The notes: generated by a model not told the origin, from the sequence alone. Counted from the stretch's first letter, positions 26,489 to 36,683 are shown. The stretch: 64,000 nucleotides of DNA from Bacteroidales bacterium (GCA_022865305.1 JALHSP010000062.1:124001-188000), one strand, 5' to 3'. Program-made: numbers and translations.

Positions 26489-29400
26489 ATGAAAAAAATT
26501 CTATTTTTTCTGCTATTCCTGACATCAACAGCAGTTTATGCACAGAGAATAACAGTTACCGGAACAGTATCTGATGAAAAGGGAGCCCCTCTTCCCGGAG
26601 CAACTGTTCAGGTAAAAGGAACCAGCATTGGGACACTTACTGATTTTAACGGAAAGTATTCTCTGGAAGTGCCCGGTCAGGATGCCATCCTGGTATACTC
26701 GTTCGTCGGATATACCTCAAGGGAAGTGCCTGTCGGAAATCTGACAACAATCAATACTGCTCTCAGGGAAGATATACAGGGGCTGCAGGAGGTTGTAGTT
26801 GTCGGGTATAGCACTCAGAAGAAAGCAAACCTTACAGGAGCAGTCGACCAGGTGACCAGTTCCTCTCTGGAAAACCGCTCAATGTCAAACCTCACCCAGG
26901 GTTTGAAAGGAATGGTCCCGAACCTCAATATCAGATTACTGGATGGAAAGCCAAATCAGGCTCCCAGTTATAATATCAGGGGTTTAACCTCTGTCGGACA
27001 AGGAGGTAGTGCTCTTGTCCTGATTGATGGCGTAGAAGGAGATCCGAGTATGGTAAATCCGAACGATATCGAAAATATATCAGTACTTAAAGATGCAGCA
27101 TCAGCATCAATCTATGGAGCAAGAGGAGCATTCGGGGTAGTATTGATCACAACCAAGAATCCGTCAAAAGGGGAAACGAGTATTACTTACTCCACAAATT
27201 TTGCAATCAGGAAACCCATTGCGGTTCCAGACCTCGTTACTGACGGTTATACTTTTGCCAAAATGTTTGCTGAGTCGTATTACAACTGGGAGAATACTTT
27301 TCCTGCAGCTGTAAATAAGACATTGAAATTTTCACAGGCATATCTCGATGAACTGGAAAGGAGGGCTACAAGCCCGTTGCCTACTGATAAGGAGGTTGAA
27401 ATTGATCCGGTGACAGGGGAATATGTATATTATGCAAGCCATGATAAATACAAAGAGCTTTACAAGGATTATACAACTGGGATGGAACAGAATCTAGCTA
27501 TTTCCGGCAGCACTGAAACAGCGAGTTTCTTATTGACCGGGAGGTTGCTTGATGAGCCCGGGATATTCCGGTATAATTCTGATGATTATAAAATGCACAA
27601 TATCAGGACTAAGGGAGCTATACAATTATTCCCATGGCTGAGATTCGAAAACAATTCAGAATATTCTGACAGGAGTTATCATAATCCTCTGAACGTGGGA
27701 GAAGGATCCGGAATCTGGAGAAACATCGGTGATGAAGGCCATGTTCTTGCTCCAATGTTTAATCCCGACGGTTCACTTACAATGTCGGCTGCTTATAATG
27801 TCGGAGATTTCTGGTATGGGAAAAACGGATATGATATGAAAGACAGGATTTTCAGAAGTACGACAGGATTTGTTGCTCAGTTCCTTAACGACAAACTCAG
27901 ATTTAAAGGTGATTTTACTTTCAGGAACACTGATGATAATGAGTCACGCAGGCAAGTACCTGTTCCCTACAGTAATAAGCCCGGAGTCATTTCATATGTT
28001 GGTACTACCACAAATGATTTAAGAGAAACAAACGATAGAACTCAATACATTGCAACAAACTTATATTCTGAATATGAAAATACTTTCAACAGCACACATT
28101 ATTTAAAAGTGCTGGTAGGATACAATTATGAACAATCAACCTGGCAAAGAACACGTGTTCAGAGAAACGGACTTATATTTGAGGATGCCTCGGATCTGAA
28201 TCTTGCTCTCGGACAATCGATATCAACATCCGGAGGGTGGGACAAATGGAACTTCCTTGGTAACTTTGGAAGAATAAACTATTCTTTCAGAGACAGATAC
28301 CTGATTGAAATCAATGGACGTTATGATGGCTCCTCGAAATTCCCTGGAGATCAAAGGTATGCATTTTTCCCATCTTATTCTGCCGGCTGGAGAATCTCCA
28401 ATGAATCTTTCTGGAATGTGTCAGATAAAATAATTTCTGATCTTAAGCTTCGTGCATCCTACGGCTCACTAGGCAATGGAAATATAGCTGCATATACCTA
28501 TCAGGAAAAGCTTTCAATTAGTCAGTCAGGAAGGGTTCTTGCCGGAGTAAAACCACAGTATACACGTAATCCAAGTGTTATCCCTCTTAATCTTACATGG
28601 GAAACAGCTACCACAATAAACGTCGGATTGGACCTGACTGCGATATCTGACAGGTTGAGGTTTGTTGGCGATGCTTACATCAGGAATACTACTGATATGT
28701 ATATACCCGGGATGACTCTGCCTGCAGTCTTTGGAGCAGGTGCTCCGAGAGGGAATTATGGGGACTTAAAAACTACAGGATGGGAAGCCAGCCTCTCGTG
28801 GAGAGGCAGATTTTCCGTAAGTGCCAGGCCATTTAATTATGATATACGCTTTACCATGGCTGACAGTAAATCTGAAATAACCAAATATAATAATCCGGAA
28901 ATGGTGTTAACTGATTATTATGTAGGCCAGGTTATTGGAGAAATATGGGGTTTCGAAACAGAAGGATTTTTTGTTGATGCAGAAGATATTGCCGGTCATG
29001 CTGATCAGAGTTTGTTTAAAAGTAATTCAGCGGGTACAATTGCCCCCGGAGATATTAAATTAAAAGATCTTGATCCGGACGGGGATGGTCCGCTTCTTCC
29101 TGACAGGAAGGTTGACTATGGTACAAACAGAATTGGTAATACAGGTGACAAGAGAATAATCGGTAATAGTGCCGCACATTATACTTATACTATAAACCTG
29201 AATGCTGACTGGAACAACATTTTCTTATCAGCATTTTTCCAGGGAGTAGGCAAACAACAGTGGTGGCCAAGTACAGAAGCCAGCCTTTTCTGGGGGCAGT
29301 ATAACAGGCCATACAATCCACTACCGAAGTGGCATCTGGGAAATTACTGGACTCCTGACCATACCGATGCTTATTTCCCCAGGTATGTGTCACGTCTGGC

Positions 29401-29719
29401 AAACAGATCCGGATCCATGTTTGTGACAGGACCACAAACGAAATACCTTCAGAACATTGCATATCTGAGGTTAAAGAATATCCAGATCGGATACAATCTG
29501 CCTGTTAGTCTGATTTCAAAAATCAAAGCGTCAAATGTGAAAGTATATTTTTCAGGTGAAAACCTCTGGACAATGTCTCCACTATATAAACTGACAAGAG
29601 ACCTGGATGTTGAAAACACCGGACCATCAGATCAGCTGTTTACTTCCGGTAATTCCGGAGATGGATATAATTACCCGATGCTGAAAAATATAACATTCGG
29701 TTTGTCTGTAACATTCTAA
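26489..29719 (+). CDS. susC: SusC/RagA-family TonB-dependent outer-membrane transporter
   Basis: A protein of 1076 residues. Signal peptide to YAQ (residue 19), then a carboxypeptidase regulatory-like domain (~20-105: ITVTGTVSDEKGAPLPGATV, YSFVGYTSREV). A TonB-box-like segment, QEVVVVGYSTQKK, follows, then the plug domain (~115-230) with PSYNIRGLTSVGQGGSALVL and SVLKDAASASIYGARGAFGV, and a 22-stranded barrel ending in an aromatic F. It imports oligosaccharides together with the SusD partner 16-22 bp downstream. A large untranslated, T-rich leader (26310-26488) precedes it. Specificity cannot be read directly; the neighbouring glycosidases point to a rhamnose/galactose-containing glycan. Confidence 0.95.
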   Translation: MKKILFFLLFLTSTAVYAQRITVTGTVSDEKGAPLPGATVQVKGTSIGTLTDFNGKYSLEVPGQDAILVYSFVGYTSREVPVGNLTTINTALREDIQGLQEVVVVGYSTQKKANLTGAVDQVTSSSLENRSMSNLTQGLKGMVPNLNIRLLDGKPNQAPSYNIRGLTSVGQGGSALVLIDGVEGDPSMVNPNDIENISVLKDAASASIYGARGAFGVVLITTKNPSKGETSITYSTNFAIRKPIAVPDLVTDGYTFAKMFAESYYNWENTFPAAVNKTLKFSQAYLDELERRATSPLPTDKEVEIDPVTGEYVYYASHDKYKELYKDYTTGMEQNLAISGSTETASFLLTGRLLDEPGIFRYNSDDYKMHNIRTKGAIQLFPWLRFENNSEYSDRSYHNPLNVGEGSGIWRNIGDEGHVLAPMFNPDGSLTMSAAYNVGDFWYGKNGYDMKDRIFRSTTGFVAQFLNDKLRFKGDFTFRNTDDNESRRQVPVPYSNKPGVISYVGTTTNDLRETNDRTQYIATNLYSEYENTFNSTHYLKVLVGYNYEQSTWQRTRVQRNGLIFEDASDLNLALGQSISTSGGWDKWNFLGNFGRINYSFRDRYLIEINGRYDGSSKFPGDQRYAFFPSYSAGWRISNESFWNVSDKIISDLKLRASYGSLGNGNIAAYTYQEKLSISQSGRVLAGVKPQYTRNPSVIPLNLTWETATTINVGLDLTAISDRLRFVGDAYIRNTTDMYIPGMTLPAVFGAGAPRGNYGDLKTTGWEASLSWRGRFSVSARPFNYDIRFTMADSKSEITKYNNPEMVLTDYYVGQVIGEIWGFETEGFFVDAEDIAGHADQSLFKSNSAGTIAPGDIKLKDLDPDGDGPLLPDRKVDYGTNRIGNTGDKRIIGNSAAHYTYTINLNADWNNIFLSAFFQGVGKQQWWPSTEASLFWGQYNRPYNPLPKWHLGNYWTPDHTDAYFPRYVSRLANRSGSMFVTGPQTKYLQNIAYLRLKNIQIGYNLPVSLISKIKASNVKVYFSGENLWTMSPLYKLTRDLDVENTGPSDQLFTSGNSGDGYNYPMLKNITFGLSVTF

Positions 29720-29741
29720 ACTATTCTTAAAATTATTGGTT

Positions 29742-31580
29742 ATGAAAAATAAATATTGGATACTTATACTGATCTCTGCCCTTTTAGGTGGATGCGAACT
29801 GGAACAACTACCCCAGGATACAGCCTCAAAAGAATCAGTATTTGGCAGTGAAAAGGGTCTGGAATTATACGCTTATTCATTTTATAATATGCTTCCTAGC
29901 GGTAGTGGAGTATACCGTGCGGATTGTATTACTGACTATGCTGCCAGAAGAGATGCTCCGGCATTTTTAGTAGCAGGTTCATATACACCAACCTCTACAG
30001 ATAATACCAACGAATCAGCTTATGCTTCGGTAGCTTTCGGGGGTGATGCCAACTGGGTCTGGACATCATTGAGAAATATCAATTATTTCATTGTGAACTG
30101 CAGTGATCCCGGATTAACGGCAAAAATACCGGCTGATGTCCGCAAACATTATCTTGGTCTGGCAAAGTTCTTCAGAGCCTGGTTCTATTTTGAAAAAGTG
30201 AAAAGATACGGTGATGTTCCGTGGATAAATAAGCCACTTGATGTTAGTGATGCTGATTTAACCAAACCCCGCGATCCCAGAGCACTCGTTATGGATTCTG
30301 TCCTGGCAGATCTTAATTATGCCTGTCAGAATATAAAAACCACAAGCGATGGAACACGTAGCCTGGTTACAAAATATGTTGCCTATGCCTTTAAATCAAG
30401 AGTATGTCTGTTTGAGGGTACATTCAGAAAATACCATACCGAATTAGGCCTTTCTGCTTCTGCAAATACATGGCTTACCGAAGCTGCAAATGCTGCAAAA
30501 GTGGTCATGGACTTGCCAGCTGAATCAGGTTTTAAAGTTTATGAAGGTGCAGGAACAAGCGGATCCTACCGGAAAATATTTACTAATACCTCTCCGGTCG
30601 CTGATGAAATAATGATGGCAAACATAATGGATCTGTCATTAAGTGTTCTTCATACCGCAAACTGGATTTTCACAAGCTCGACCACCGGTATCAGGTTTAA
30701 TTTTATCCGGACATTCATAAACACTTATCTCAAAATCGACGGAACACCATTCACTGATACACCAGGATATCAAACCATGCTGTTCGCAAATGAGGTCAAG
30801 GACAGGGATAAGAGGTTGCAGCAAACAATCAGGATGGGGGATTATAAGAGACTGAACGCCGGTGTACTGGTATCCACACCACCCAGTTTTGCTTATACAT
30901 ATACCGGCTACCAGCCTATTAAATGGTGTCTCGATGATGTTTACTATGATACAAGAGACCTTAATATAAATTCTGTATCACTCTTCCGGTATGGTGAGGT
31001 TCTACTGAATTATGCGGAAGCTCAGGCTGAACTCGGGAATCTTACAGATGCTGACTGGGCACTGACTATCGGAAAACTGCGTACAAGAGCCGGTATTACA
31101 GGGGGACTTACGACTAAACCGACAGTAGCTGATCCTTACCTTACAACTAATTATTTCCCTGACATTGCCGATCCTGTTATTCTTGAGATCCGCAGGGAAA
31201 GAGGCATTGAGTTATGTATGGAAGGATTCCGTTTCTATGATCTTATGAGGTGGAAACATGGTGAATTGTTGACAATGGAATGGAACGGCATATATGTGCC
31301 TGAACTTGATACTCCTCAGGATTTAAATGAAGATGGTGTACTTGATGTTGCCTTCTATCAGGTTATGCCCTCACCTAAAGTTTCCGGAGTTACATATATT
31401 AATGTAGCAGCATTAAGCGGTACCAAACCAAATCCACAGAGACTTAAGAATGATATATCTGGTGAATTAACCTGGATGAATACTATACCGAGGTCATGGA
31501 CAGATAAAATGTACTATTATCCTATTCCTGAAGCAGACAGACTAATGAATACAAATCTGATTCAGAATCCTGGCTGGTAG
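29742..31580 (+). CDS. susD: SusD/RagB-family surface glycan-binding lipoprotein
   Basis: A protein of 612 residues from ATG 29742; a TTG at 29736 is rejected because the lipoprotein signal starts properly with MKNKYW. The lipobox LLGGC puts the lipidated Cys at residue 18. TPR-like helical SusD architecture is seen: LRNINYFIVNC, LAKFFRAWFYFEKVKRYGDVPWI, FRYGEVLLNYAEAQAELG, and the C-terminal EIRRERGIELCMEGFRFYDLMRWKHG. It binds glycan at the cell surface and closes the SusC barrel. It is co-transcribed with susC and ends at a strong terminator 28 bp downstream. Confidence 0.95.
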   Translation: MKNKYWILILISALLGGCELEQLPQDTASKESVFGSEKGLELYAYSFYNMLPSGSGVYRADCITDYAARRDAPAFLVAGSYTPTSTDNTNESAYASVAFGGDANWVWTSLRNINYFIVNCSDPGLTAKIPADVRKHYLGLAKFFRAWFYFEKVKRYGDVPWINKPLDVSDADLTKPRDPRALVMDSVLADLNYACQNIKTTSDGTRSLVTKYVAYAFKSRVCLFEGTFRKYHTELGLSASANTWLTEAANAAKVVMDLPAESGFKVYEGAGTSGSYRKIFTNTSPVADEIMMANIMDLSLSVLHTANWIFTSSTTGIRFNFIRTFINTYLKIDGTPFTDTPGYQTMLFANEVKDRDKRLQQTIRMGDYKRLNAGVLVSTPPSFAYTYTGYQPIKWCLDDVYYDTRDLNINSVSLFRYGEVLLNYAEAQAELGNLTDADWALTIGKLRTRAGITGGLTTKPTVADPYLTTNYFPDIADPVILEIRRERGIELCMEGFRFYDLMRWKHGELLTMEWNGIYVPELDTPQDLNEDGVLDVAFYQVMPSPKVSGVTYINVAALSGTKPNPQRLKNDISGELTWMNTIPRSWTDKMYYYPIPEADRLMNTNLIQNPGW

Positions 31581-31608
31581 AATAAATTTATATTCTTATC
31601 GGATTTTT

Positions 31609-31647
31609 AAAGCTCCTTTTATTTATAGTCAGATAAAAGGAGCTTTT
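31609..31647 (+). terminator. Rho-independent terminator of susCD
   Basis: A perfect 14-bp stem, AAAGCTCCTTTTAT (31609-31622) with ATAAAAGGAGCTTT (31633-31646), a 10-base loop, and a short T run. It starts 28 bp after the susD stop. Confidence 0.75.
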
Positions 31648-31723
31648 CAATTTCTGCCCATGAATTAACACGTTTGTGCCCGTTATTAATCTGCTGCCAT
31701 TCTTGCCGGTCTGACTTGCATGA

Positions 31724-33874
31724 CTATTCAGTCATAAACTTCCAGGTCACAGTACCGACATTATCCGGTTTCCCTTTTTCTGCTTTTGAAATGGTTCCGG
31801 TTAGCTTTCCTTTTTTATCAGGGGTAACCTTTATTTCACGCCATGAATAGATGCCTTTTTCATAATCAAACGTCTCGCCATCGTCATCATAAAGTCGATA
31901 ATACCCTTGTTTAGACCCGTAATATCTTATCTCCAGATCGAATTTCTGACCGGATGCCGGTGCATGGAGCATAGGTTGCATCATCGGGATTATACCTCCA
32001 TCCTTAACATAAACAGGAATTTTATCCAGGCCTGGTGTTACCTTTATTACTTCTCCGTCTCCGGCATATTCCCCAGTGTAAAAGTCATACCATTTTCCTT
32101 CCGGTAAAATAACTTCGCGTGTGGTTTGACCTGAGAATAACGGAGCTACCAGCAGATATTCCCCTGTCATGTACTGGTCTTTTATCTCTTTCATAACAGC
32201 CTCTGCATAGGGATTTTCATCAAGATTTTTATTCTTTAGCTCAGCTTTTGACTTTATTGAAAATCCTGGTTCAAGATTCATTCCCCTGAAAGGAGGGATG
32301 CCCTCAAAATGATATCTCGCAAATTCCGTATAGAGGTATGGCATCAGTTGCATTCGAAGCAATGCAATTTCTCTGACTTCTTTTTCGACATCAGGAAACG
32401 ACCATGGTTTGGTTCCACTCGACCAGGCATTTATCATAGCCATAGGTGAGAAAATTACTGTCTGCATTCTTCGCAACCACTCCTCGCTGGTTTTGGAACT
32501 GCGAACTTCAGGTGTCCATAATACTCCGCTGTAACCGCTGTTGATCAGAGCCGTAATAAAATCTTCGTGACTGTAGTAATCATTGTAGATGACATATGGG
32601 AAAGAAGAACCACCACCGTTTGATGCACGAACGAGGCCATAAGTTCTCGTATTTTTCTGCCTGTACAGATCAGTCGTCATTTTCTGCAGAAGCAAACCAT
32701 AAGTCTGACGGATCTGCTCGGCACTGTTCTCTGAAGGAAATTTCGCAACATCAGGCCATAACCAATGATCATATCCGTCACATTCATCAATTTTATAACC
32801 GCTTATTCCGATATTAATCTGATTATTAAGTAGTTGTTCCGATAATATTTCCCGGGCTTCAGCAATGGTCAGGTCAGGGACGACTCCGCCCCAGACGGTA
32901 TGAGAACTTGTATATGGCAATATCTTATTATAAATCGGTGAGAATGACGAAACATAGGGATTGGTCCATAAGTTGAGTCTTATACCCATTTCTTTCATCT
33001 TTTTAACGAATGAAGGAGGATCGGGGAATCTGGTACTGTCCCATTCAAAGGTGCACGGGTATGATCGGCTTTGCCAGCCCGGTTCGAGCCCGATAAAATC
33101 GAGGGGGAAACCGCGTTCTGCAAATGATCTGGCTTCCTGTTCAACCTGTTCTGCTCTGTACAATGTTGGAACACGTTGTGTAAAGCCGAGCCCCCATCTC
33201 GGAGGTAGGCAACCGCCCCCAGAATAGAGATTATATCTTCTGACAGCATCAAGTGCCGTCGGACCGGCAAAAACAAATATTTCAACTCCGGTTGCAGGCA
33301 CAAGGATTTCTACCGCGTCGGAATAAGGTCTTGAAGTCCATTGCTTATCTGTATTTCTGTCCCGCTCTTCCGGTGCATCAGGGCTATCTTTCCTTACTCC
33401 GGAACCTGCATAAACAGTTAGGTACCTGGAGCTGTTTATAAAAACCCCGTAACCCATGTCAGATACATAGAACGGGACAGGAGCATGAGTCCTGCCGTTA
33501 TCAGTCCCGCCATAGTGGTCGACATGTAACTGAAGGATCTTCCCACGCTGGTAAACTGTTTTGAAGTTAAGTCCGAATCCAAAGATCTGCTCATCTTTTA
33601 CAAGCGGGAATCTTAAATAAGTCTTACCGTTGATAACTTCTGCAACGATATTTTTTTCAGGCAGTGGAAATTCGGCTGACGCAATTCGTGAAAGTGCATC
33701 AATGGCTGGTTTTATACCTGCAGAGTTAAAGAGATCTGTTTTATCAGGATTGCCAATAACACTTTTCCATACACCGGGAGCTACCTCACTCCAGCCTGAT
33801 GTTTGTGCACAAAGCGAATCATTTATTAAAAGCAGTGCTGAAATTCCAAAGTAGAGCAGTATTGATTTTTTCAT
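31724..33874 (-). CDS. GH31-family alpha-glycosidase
   Basis: A protein of 716 residues from ATG 33874, which gives a clean signal peptide ending SLCAQ; the upstream ATG at 33913 adds 13 residues before it. GH31 features: IFGFGLNFKTVYQRGK, VPFYVSDMGYGVFINSS, GLGFTQRVPTLYR, PLDFIGLEPGWQ and RLNLWTNPYVS. The nucleophile is Asp363 in GYKIDECDGYD. The usual acid/base region (R-G-QRY-WSGD in alpha-glucosidases) is replaced by GGGSSFPYVIYNDYYSHEDF, so the substrate probably differs from simple alpha-glucosides. The C-terminus holds the DUF5110-like beta domain (LRYYGSKQGYYRLYDDDGET). GH31 includes alpha-xylosidases, alpha-glucosidases and alpha-galactosidases. It is convergent with susCD. Confidence 0.87.
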   Translation of the reverse strand: MKKSILLYFGISALLLINDSLCAQTSGWSEVAPGVWKSVIGNPDKTDLFNSAGIKPAIDALSRIASAEFPLPEKNIVAEVINGKTYLRFPLVKDEQIFGFGLNFKTVYQRGKILQLHVDHYGGTDNGRTHAPVPFYVSDMGYGVFINSSRYLTVYAGSGVRKDSPDAPEERDRNTDKQWTSRPYSDAVEILVPATGVEIFVFAGPTALDAVRRYNLYSGGGCLPPRWGLGFTQRVPTLYRAEQVEQEARSFAERGFPLDFIGLEPGWQSRSYPCTFEWDSTRFPDPPSFVKKMKEMGIRLNLWTNPYVSSFSPIYNKILPYTSSHTVWGGVVPDLTIAEAREILSEQLLNNQINIGISGYKIDECDGYDHWLWPDVAKFPSENSAEQIRQTYGLLLQKMTTDLYRQKNTRTYGLVRASNGGGSSFPYVIYNDYYSHEDFITALINSGYSGVLWTPEVRSSKTSEEWLRRMQTVIFSPMAMINAWSSGTKPWSFPDVEKEVREIALLRMQLMPYLYTEFARYHFEGIPPFRGMNLEPGFSIKSKAELKNKNLDENPYAEAVMKEIKDQYMTGEYLLVAPLFSGQTTREVILPEGKWYDFYTGEYAGDGEVIKVTPGLDKIPVYVKDGGIIPMMQPMLHAPASGQKFDLEIRYYGSKQGYYRLYDDDGETFDYEKGIYSWREIKVTPDKKGKLTGTISKAEKGKPDNVGTVTWKFMTE

Positions 33875-33993
33875 TACCTGAACTGATTTTTTAAGAAATT
33901 TTAAGACATGCAAATTAAAAAAAGCATAGCAATTGTTGCTGTATGAAATCTAATTAAATTATTTTTACCAGATCAATCCCTCACCTTTTTTCA

Positions 33994-34063
33994 CCCCCCA
34001 ACCCCCCTATAGGGGGGCTTATTAAGGAGCAGGTTTTGATCCCCCTGAAGGGGGGATGGGGGG
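33994..34063. repeat. Two-hairpin CCCCCC palindromic element
   Basis: A 70-bp copy: CCCCCCAACCCCCCTATAGGGGGG at the left, CCCCCTGAAGGGGGG and ATGGGGGG at the right, with a spacer (CTTATTAAGGAGCAGGTTTT) nearly matching that of the copy at 59744 (CTAATTAAGGTGTAGTTTTT). It sits between the divergent GH31 and oxidoreductase genes. Confidence 0.75.
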
Positions 34064-34123
34064 TAGAAGAATTATGGTAAAAAAATATAACCATTAATAT
34101 TAAGTATTTAACTAAATTACATT

Positions 34124-35455
34124 ATGACAACCCGCAGAGAATTTGTTCAGAAAGCAGCACTTGGGGCAGCAGGTCTGACTCTTGGTGCAAAAAGCTATTC
34201 GCGCATCCCTGGTGCAAACGACAGGGTCCGTGTTGGTATTGTTGGTTATTCAGACCGTTTCAGACAATCGTTATTTCCGGCATTTACAGGCCTGGCAAAG
34301 GAACTGAATTTTGAATTCACTGCTTTATCCGATCTCTGGAGCCTCAGAAGGGATGAAGCTGATAAATTTTTTAAAGCAAAGGGGATAAGCCTCAGGCTGG
34401 CACGTAATAATGATGAGCTTTACAGCGGAAAAGACACTGACGCTGTAATCGTCAGTACTGCAGATTTCCAGCATGCCATGTTATGCGCTGAAGCCGTTGA
34501 GGCAGGCCGTGATGCTTATGTTGAAAAGCCTTTTGCCGAGACAATGGCCGATGCCCGCACGGCCCGCAGCGCCGTTGAAAAGACAGGCAAGATCGTTCAG
34601 ATCGGATCACAGCGCCGCAGCGCTCCAAATTATATAGCTGCAAATGAGTATATTAATTCAGGTAAATTTGGCAAAATAGTAATGGTTGAAATGACATGGA
34701 ATGTTAACCAGCCCGGCAGGTGGAGAAGACCAAACGTGGTTCCGCTTTTAAAAGAAACCGATACCGACTGGAAACGATACCAGATGAATCGTCCTCAGGC
34801 TGCATTTGATGCAAGGAAATACCTTGAATTCAGGCTATTCTGGCCATACTCCTCCGGGATCCCGGGTCAGTGGATGGCACACCAGATCGATACTGTTCAC
34901 TGGTTCACAAAGCTTGCTCACCCGCGCAGCGTGGCAGCAAACGGTGGTATATACCTGTGGAAAGACGGCCGCACAAACTTCGATACAATGACTGCTGTTA
35001 TGGATTACGGCGATCCTGCAAATCCTGATATGGGCTTCCAGGTAGTCTACACATCAAGATTCACCAATTCAGCCGGCGGAACAAAAGAGCTTTACTATTC
35101 CAACGGAGGTATGCTAAACCTTGATACAAATAAGGTAACTTCTGAAGGAGGACTTAACGAAAGAGAAGCGAAAGCTATGAATATGAAGGCAAACCTTCTC
35201 GAACCTTTTGAACTACCTGGTATGAGAATCGAAACAGCAGCCGATACAGGAGGAGATCCGATGACTACTGCTCATATGAGAAACTGGATGGAGTGTGTCA
35301 GGGATCGTAAAAAACCGCATGCCGATATCGTTGCTGGATATAACCATTCTATCGCCAACATTATGTGTACGGCAGCCCTCAGAACAGGCGAAAAAGCCTC
35401 ATTTGATGAAACAAAACAGGAAGTGCTTGCCGGTGGAAAAGTATTCCAGTATTAA
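34124..35455 (+). CDS. Tat-exported Gfo/Idh/MocA-family oxidoreductase
   Basis: A protein of 443 residues. TTRREFVQKAALGAAGLTLG is a twin-arginine signal, common in Bacteroidota members of this family, which load NAD(P) before export. The Rossmann start VRVGIVGYSDR is a modified GxGxxG, and EKPFAETMADA holds the family's catalytic EKP lysine. GIPGQWMAHQIDTVHWF supplies the usual conserved aspartate and histidine. It probably oxidises or reduces a sugar or hydrolyses glycosides by an oxidative mechanism in the periplasm, as some Tat-exported members do; the substrate is unknown. It is followed by a DUF6807 gene at 32 bp, so they form an operon. Confidence 0.87.
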   Translation: MTTRREFVQKAALGAAGLTLGAKSYSRIPGANDRVRVGIVGYSDRFRQSLFPAFTGLAKELNFEFTALSDLWSLRRDEADKFFKAKGISLRLARNNDELYSGKDTDAVIVSTADFQHAMLCAEAVEAGRDAYVEKPFAETMADARTARSAVEKTGKIVQIGSQRRSAPNYIAANEYINSGKFGKIVMVEMTWNVNQPGRWRRPNVVPLLKETDTDWKRYQMNRPQAAFDARKYLEFRLFWPYSSGIPGQWMAHQIDTVHWFTKLAHPRSVAANGGIYLWKDGRTNFDTMTAVMDYGDPANPDMGFQVVYTSRFTNSAGGTKELYYSNGGMLNLDTNKVTSEGGLNEREAKAMNMKANLLEPFELPGMRIETAADTGGDPMTTAHMRNWMECVRDRKKPHADIVAGYNHSIANIMCTAALRTGEKASFDETKQEVLAGGKVFQY

Positions 35456-35487
35456 TCTTTTAAAATCTTGAAAATAAATTTAATACA

Positions 35488-36534
35488 ATGAAAAAAATAT
35501 CAATATTCTTTCTGACACTGATTTTCATGGTTACATCAGGCACTGTTATAAATGCACAGACTTCCAAAGTAAAGCTGGTAAGGGCTGATGATAAACATAA
35601 AGTCGATGTGCTGGTCGGTGGTAAATTATTTACATCATATCAGTACCCTCAAAACCTTGAAAAACCATTCCTTTTCCCGGTTTATGCGCCTAATGGATCG
35701 GTAATTACACGAGGTTTTCCGATAGAGTCCAGGAAAGGTGAACGTGTTGATCACCCTCACCATATAGGAATTTGGTTCAATCACGGCAATGTCAATGATC
35801 TGGATTTCTGGAATAACTCTTCAGCAATTCCGGCCAGCAGAAAAGATTCCTATGGTCATATTGTGGTTAAGCAGATTGTCAAAGCAAAAGGAGGTAAAAA
35901 GGGAGTTCTTAATGTGATTGCGAACTGGGATGATAATAAAGGAAATACACTTCTTACAGAAAATACAAAATACATATTTTCCGGCGATAAGACTTCGAGG
36001 ACTATTGACCATATTACCACTCTTACAGCAGTCAACGGCACTGTAACAATCACCGACAATAAGGAGGGATTGTTTGCAATCAGGGTAGACCGGGCGTTTG
36101 AAATGCCATCCAATGAATCATTGATCTTCACTGATGATAAAGGGAATCCGACTACTGTGAAAGCTACGGATAATACCGGAGTTACAGGAATGTATACATC
36201 CAGTACCGGCTTAAAAGGCGATAAGGTATGGGGCACACGGAACGACTGGGTTATTCTTTCGGGCACCAGAGATAATGTTCTGACAACATTCGGCATCTTT
36301 GATCATCCTAAAAATCCTGGTTATCCGGCTTATGCTCATGCACGCGGATACGGACTTTTTTCTGTGAATAACCTGGGTCAGAATGCATACGATCCAACGC
36401 AGGAAAAGAAAGTATATACACTGGAAAAAGGACAATCAATGATATTGTATCACAGGTTTTTTGTTCAGTCGGGTTCCGAGCTGACACCTGAAGGTGCAAA
36501 TAAGATCTTCCAGGAGTTTTCGAAGATGTACTAG
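35488..36534 (+). CDS. DUF6807 / PmoA-like secreted protein
   Basis: A protein of 348 residues with a signal peptide ending INAQ. The motif DHPHHIGIWFNHGNVNDLDFW, and NYP-like YAHARGYGLFSVNNLGQNAYDP near the C-terminus, are typical of the DUF6807 family, annotated as PmoA-like for a weak similarity to methane monooxygenase subunits that does not imply methane oxidation. These proteins are frequent in Bacteroidota and Planctomycetota glycan loci beside Gfo/Idh/MocA oxidoreductases, as here. The His-rich motif suggests metal or sugar binding. No activity is established that I can name. Confidence 0.75.
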   Translation: MKKISIFFLTLIFMVTSGTVINAQTSKVKLVRADDKHKVDVLVGGKLFTSYQYPQNLEKPFLFPVYAPNGSVITRGFPIESRKGERVDHPHHIGIWFNHGNVNDLDFWNNSSAIPASRKDSYGHIVVKQIVKAKGGKKGVLNVIANWDDNKGNTLLTENTKYIFSGDKTSRTIDHITTLTAVNGTVTITDNKEGLFAIRVDRAFEMPSNESLIFTDDKGNPTTVKATDNTGVTGMYTSSTGLKGDKVWGTRNDWVILSGTRDNVLTTFGIFDHPKNPGYPAYAHARGYGLFSVNNLGQNAYDPTQEKKVYTLEKGQSMILYHRFFVQSGSELTPEGANKIFQEFSKMY

Positions 36535-36567
36535 AATTTTAAAGGACTCACCAACCTAGTGCCGATC

Positions 36568-36642
36568 GACCTCATCCCCCCAACCCTCCCGAACTTGTTC
36601 GGGAGGGTTGGGGAGAGGTTGTTAAAAGGAGGGGGTGAGGCC
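36568..36642. repeat. Palindromic element with perfect 17-bp stem
   Basis: CCCCAACCCTCCCGAAC at 36578-36594 pairs perfectly with 36597-36613 across a TT loop. Outer GACCTCA and TGAGGCC ends resemble those of the element at 24647 with one mismatch. It lies between the DUF6807 and NIPSNAP genes. Confidence 0.7.
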
Positions 36643-36683
36643 GTTGTATTATAACATAAACTTAAAATCAAACCAAACAGATT

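Noticed and set aside
35856-36296. A 146-codon minus-strand ORF inside the DUF6807 gene
   Set aside because: Shadow of the plus-strand frame with Val/Ser/Thr-rich composition.
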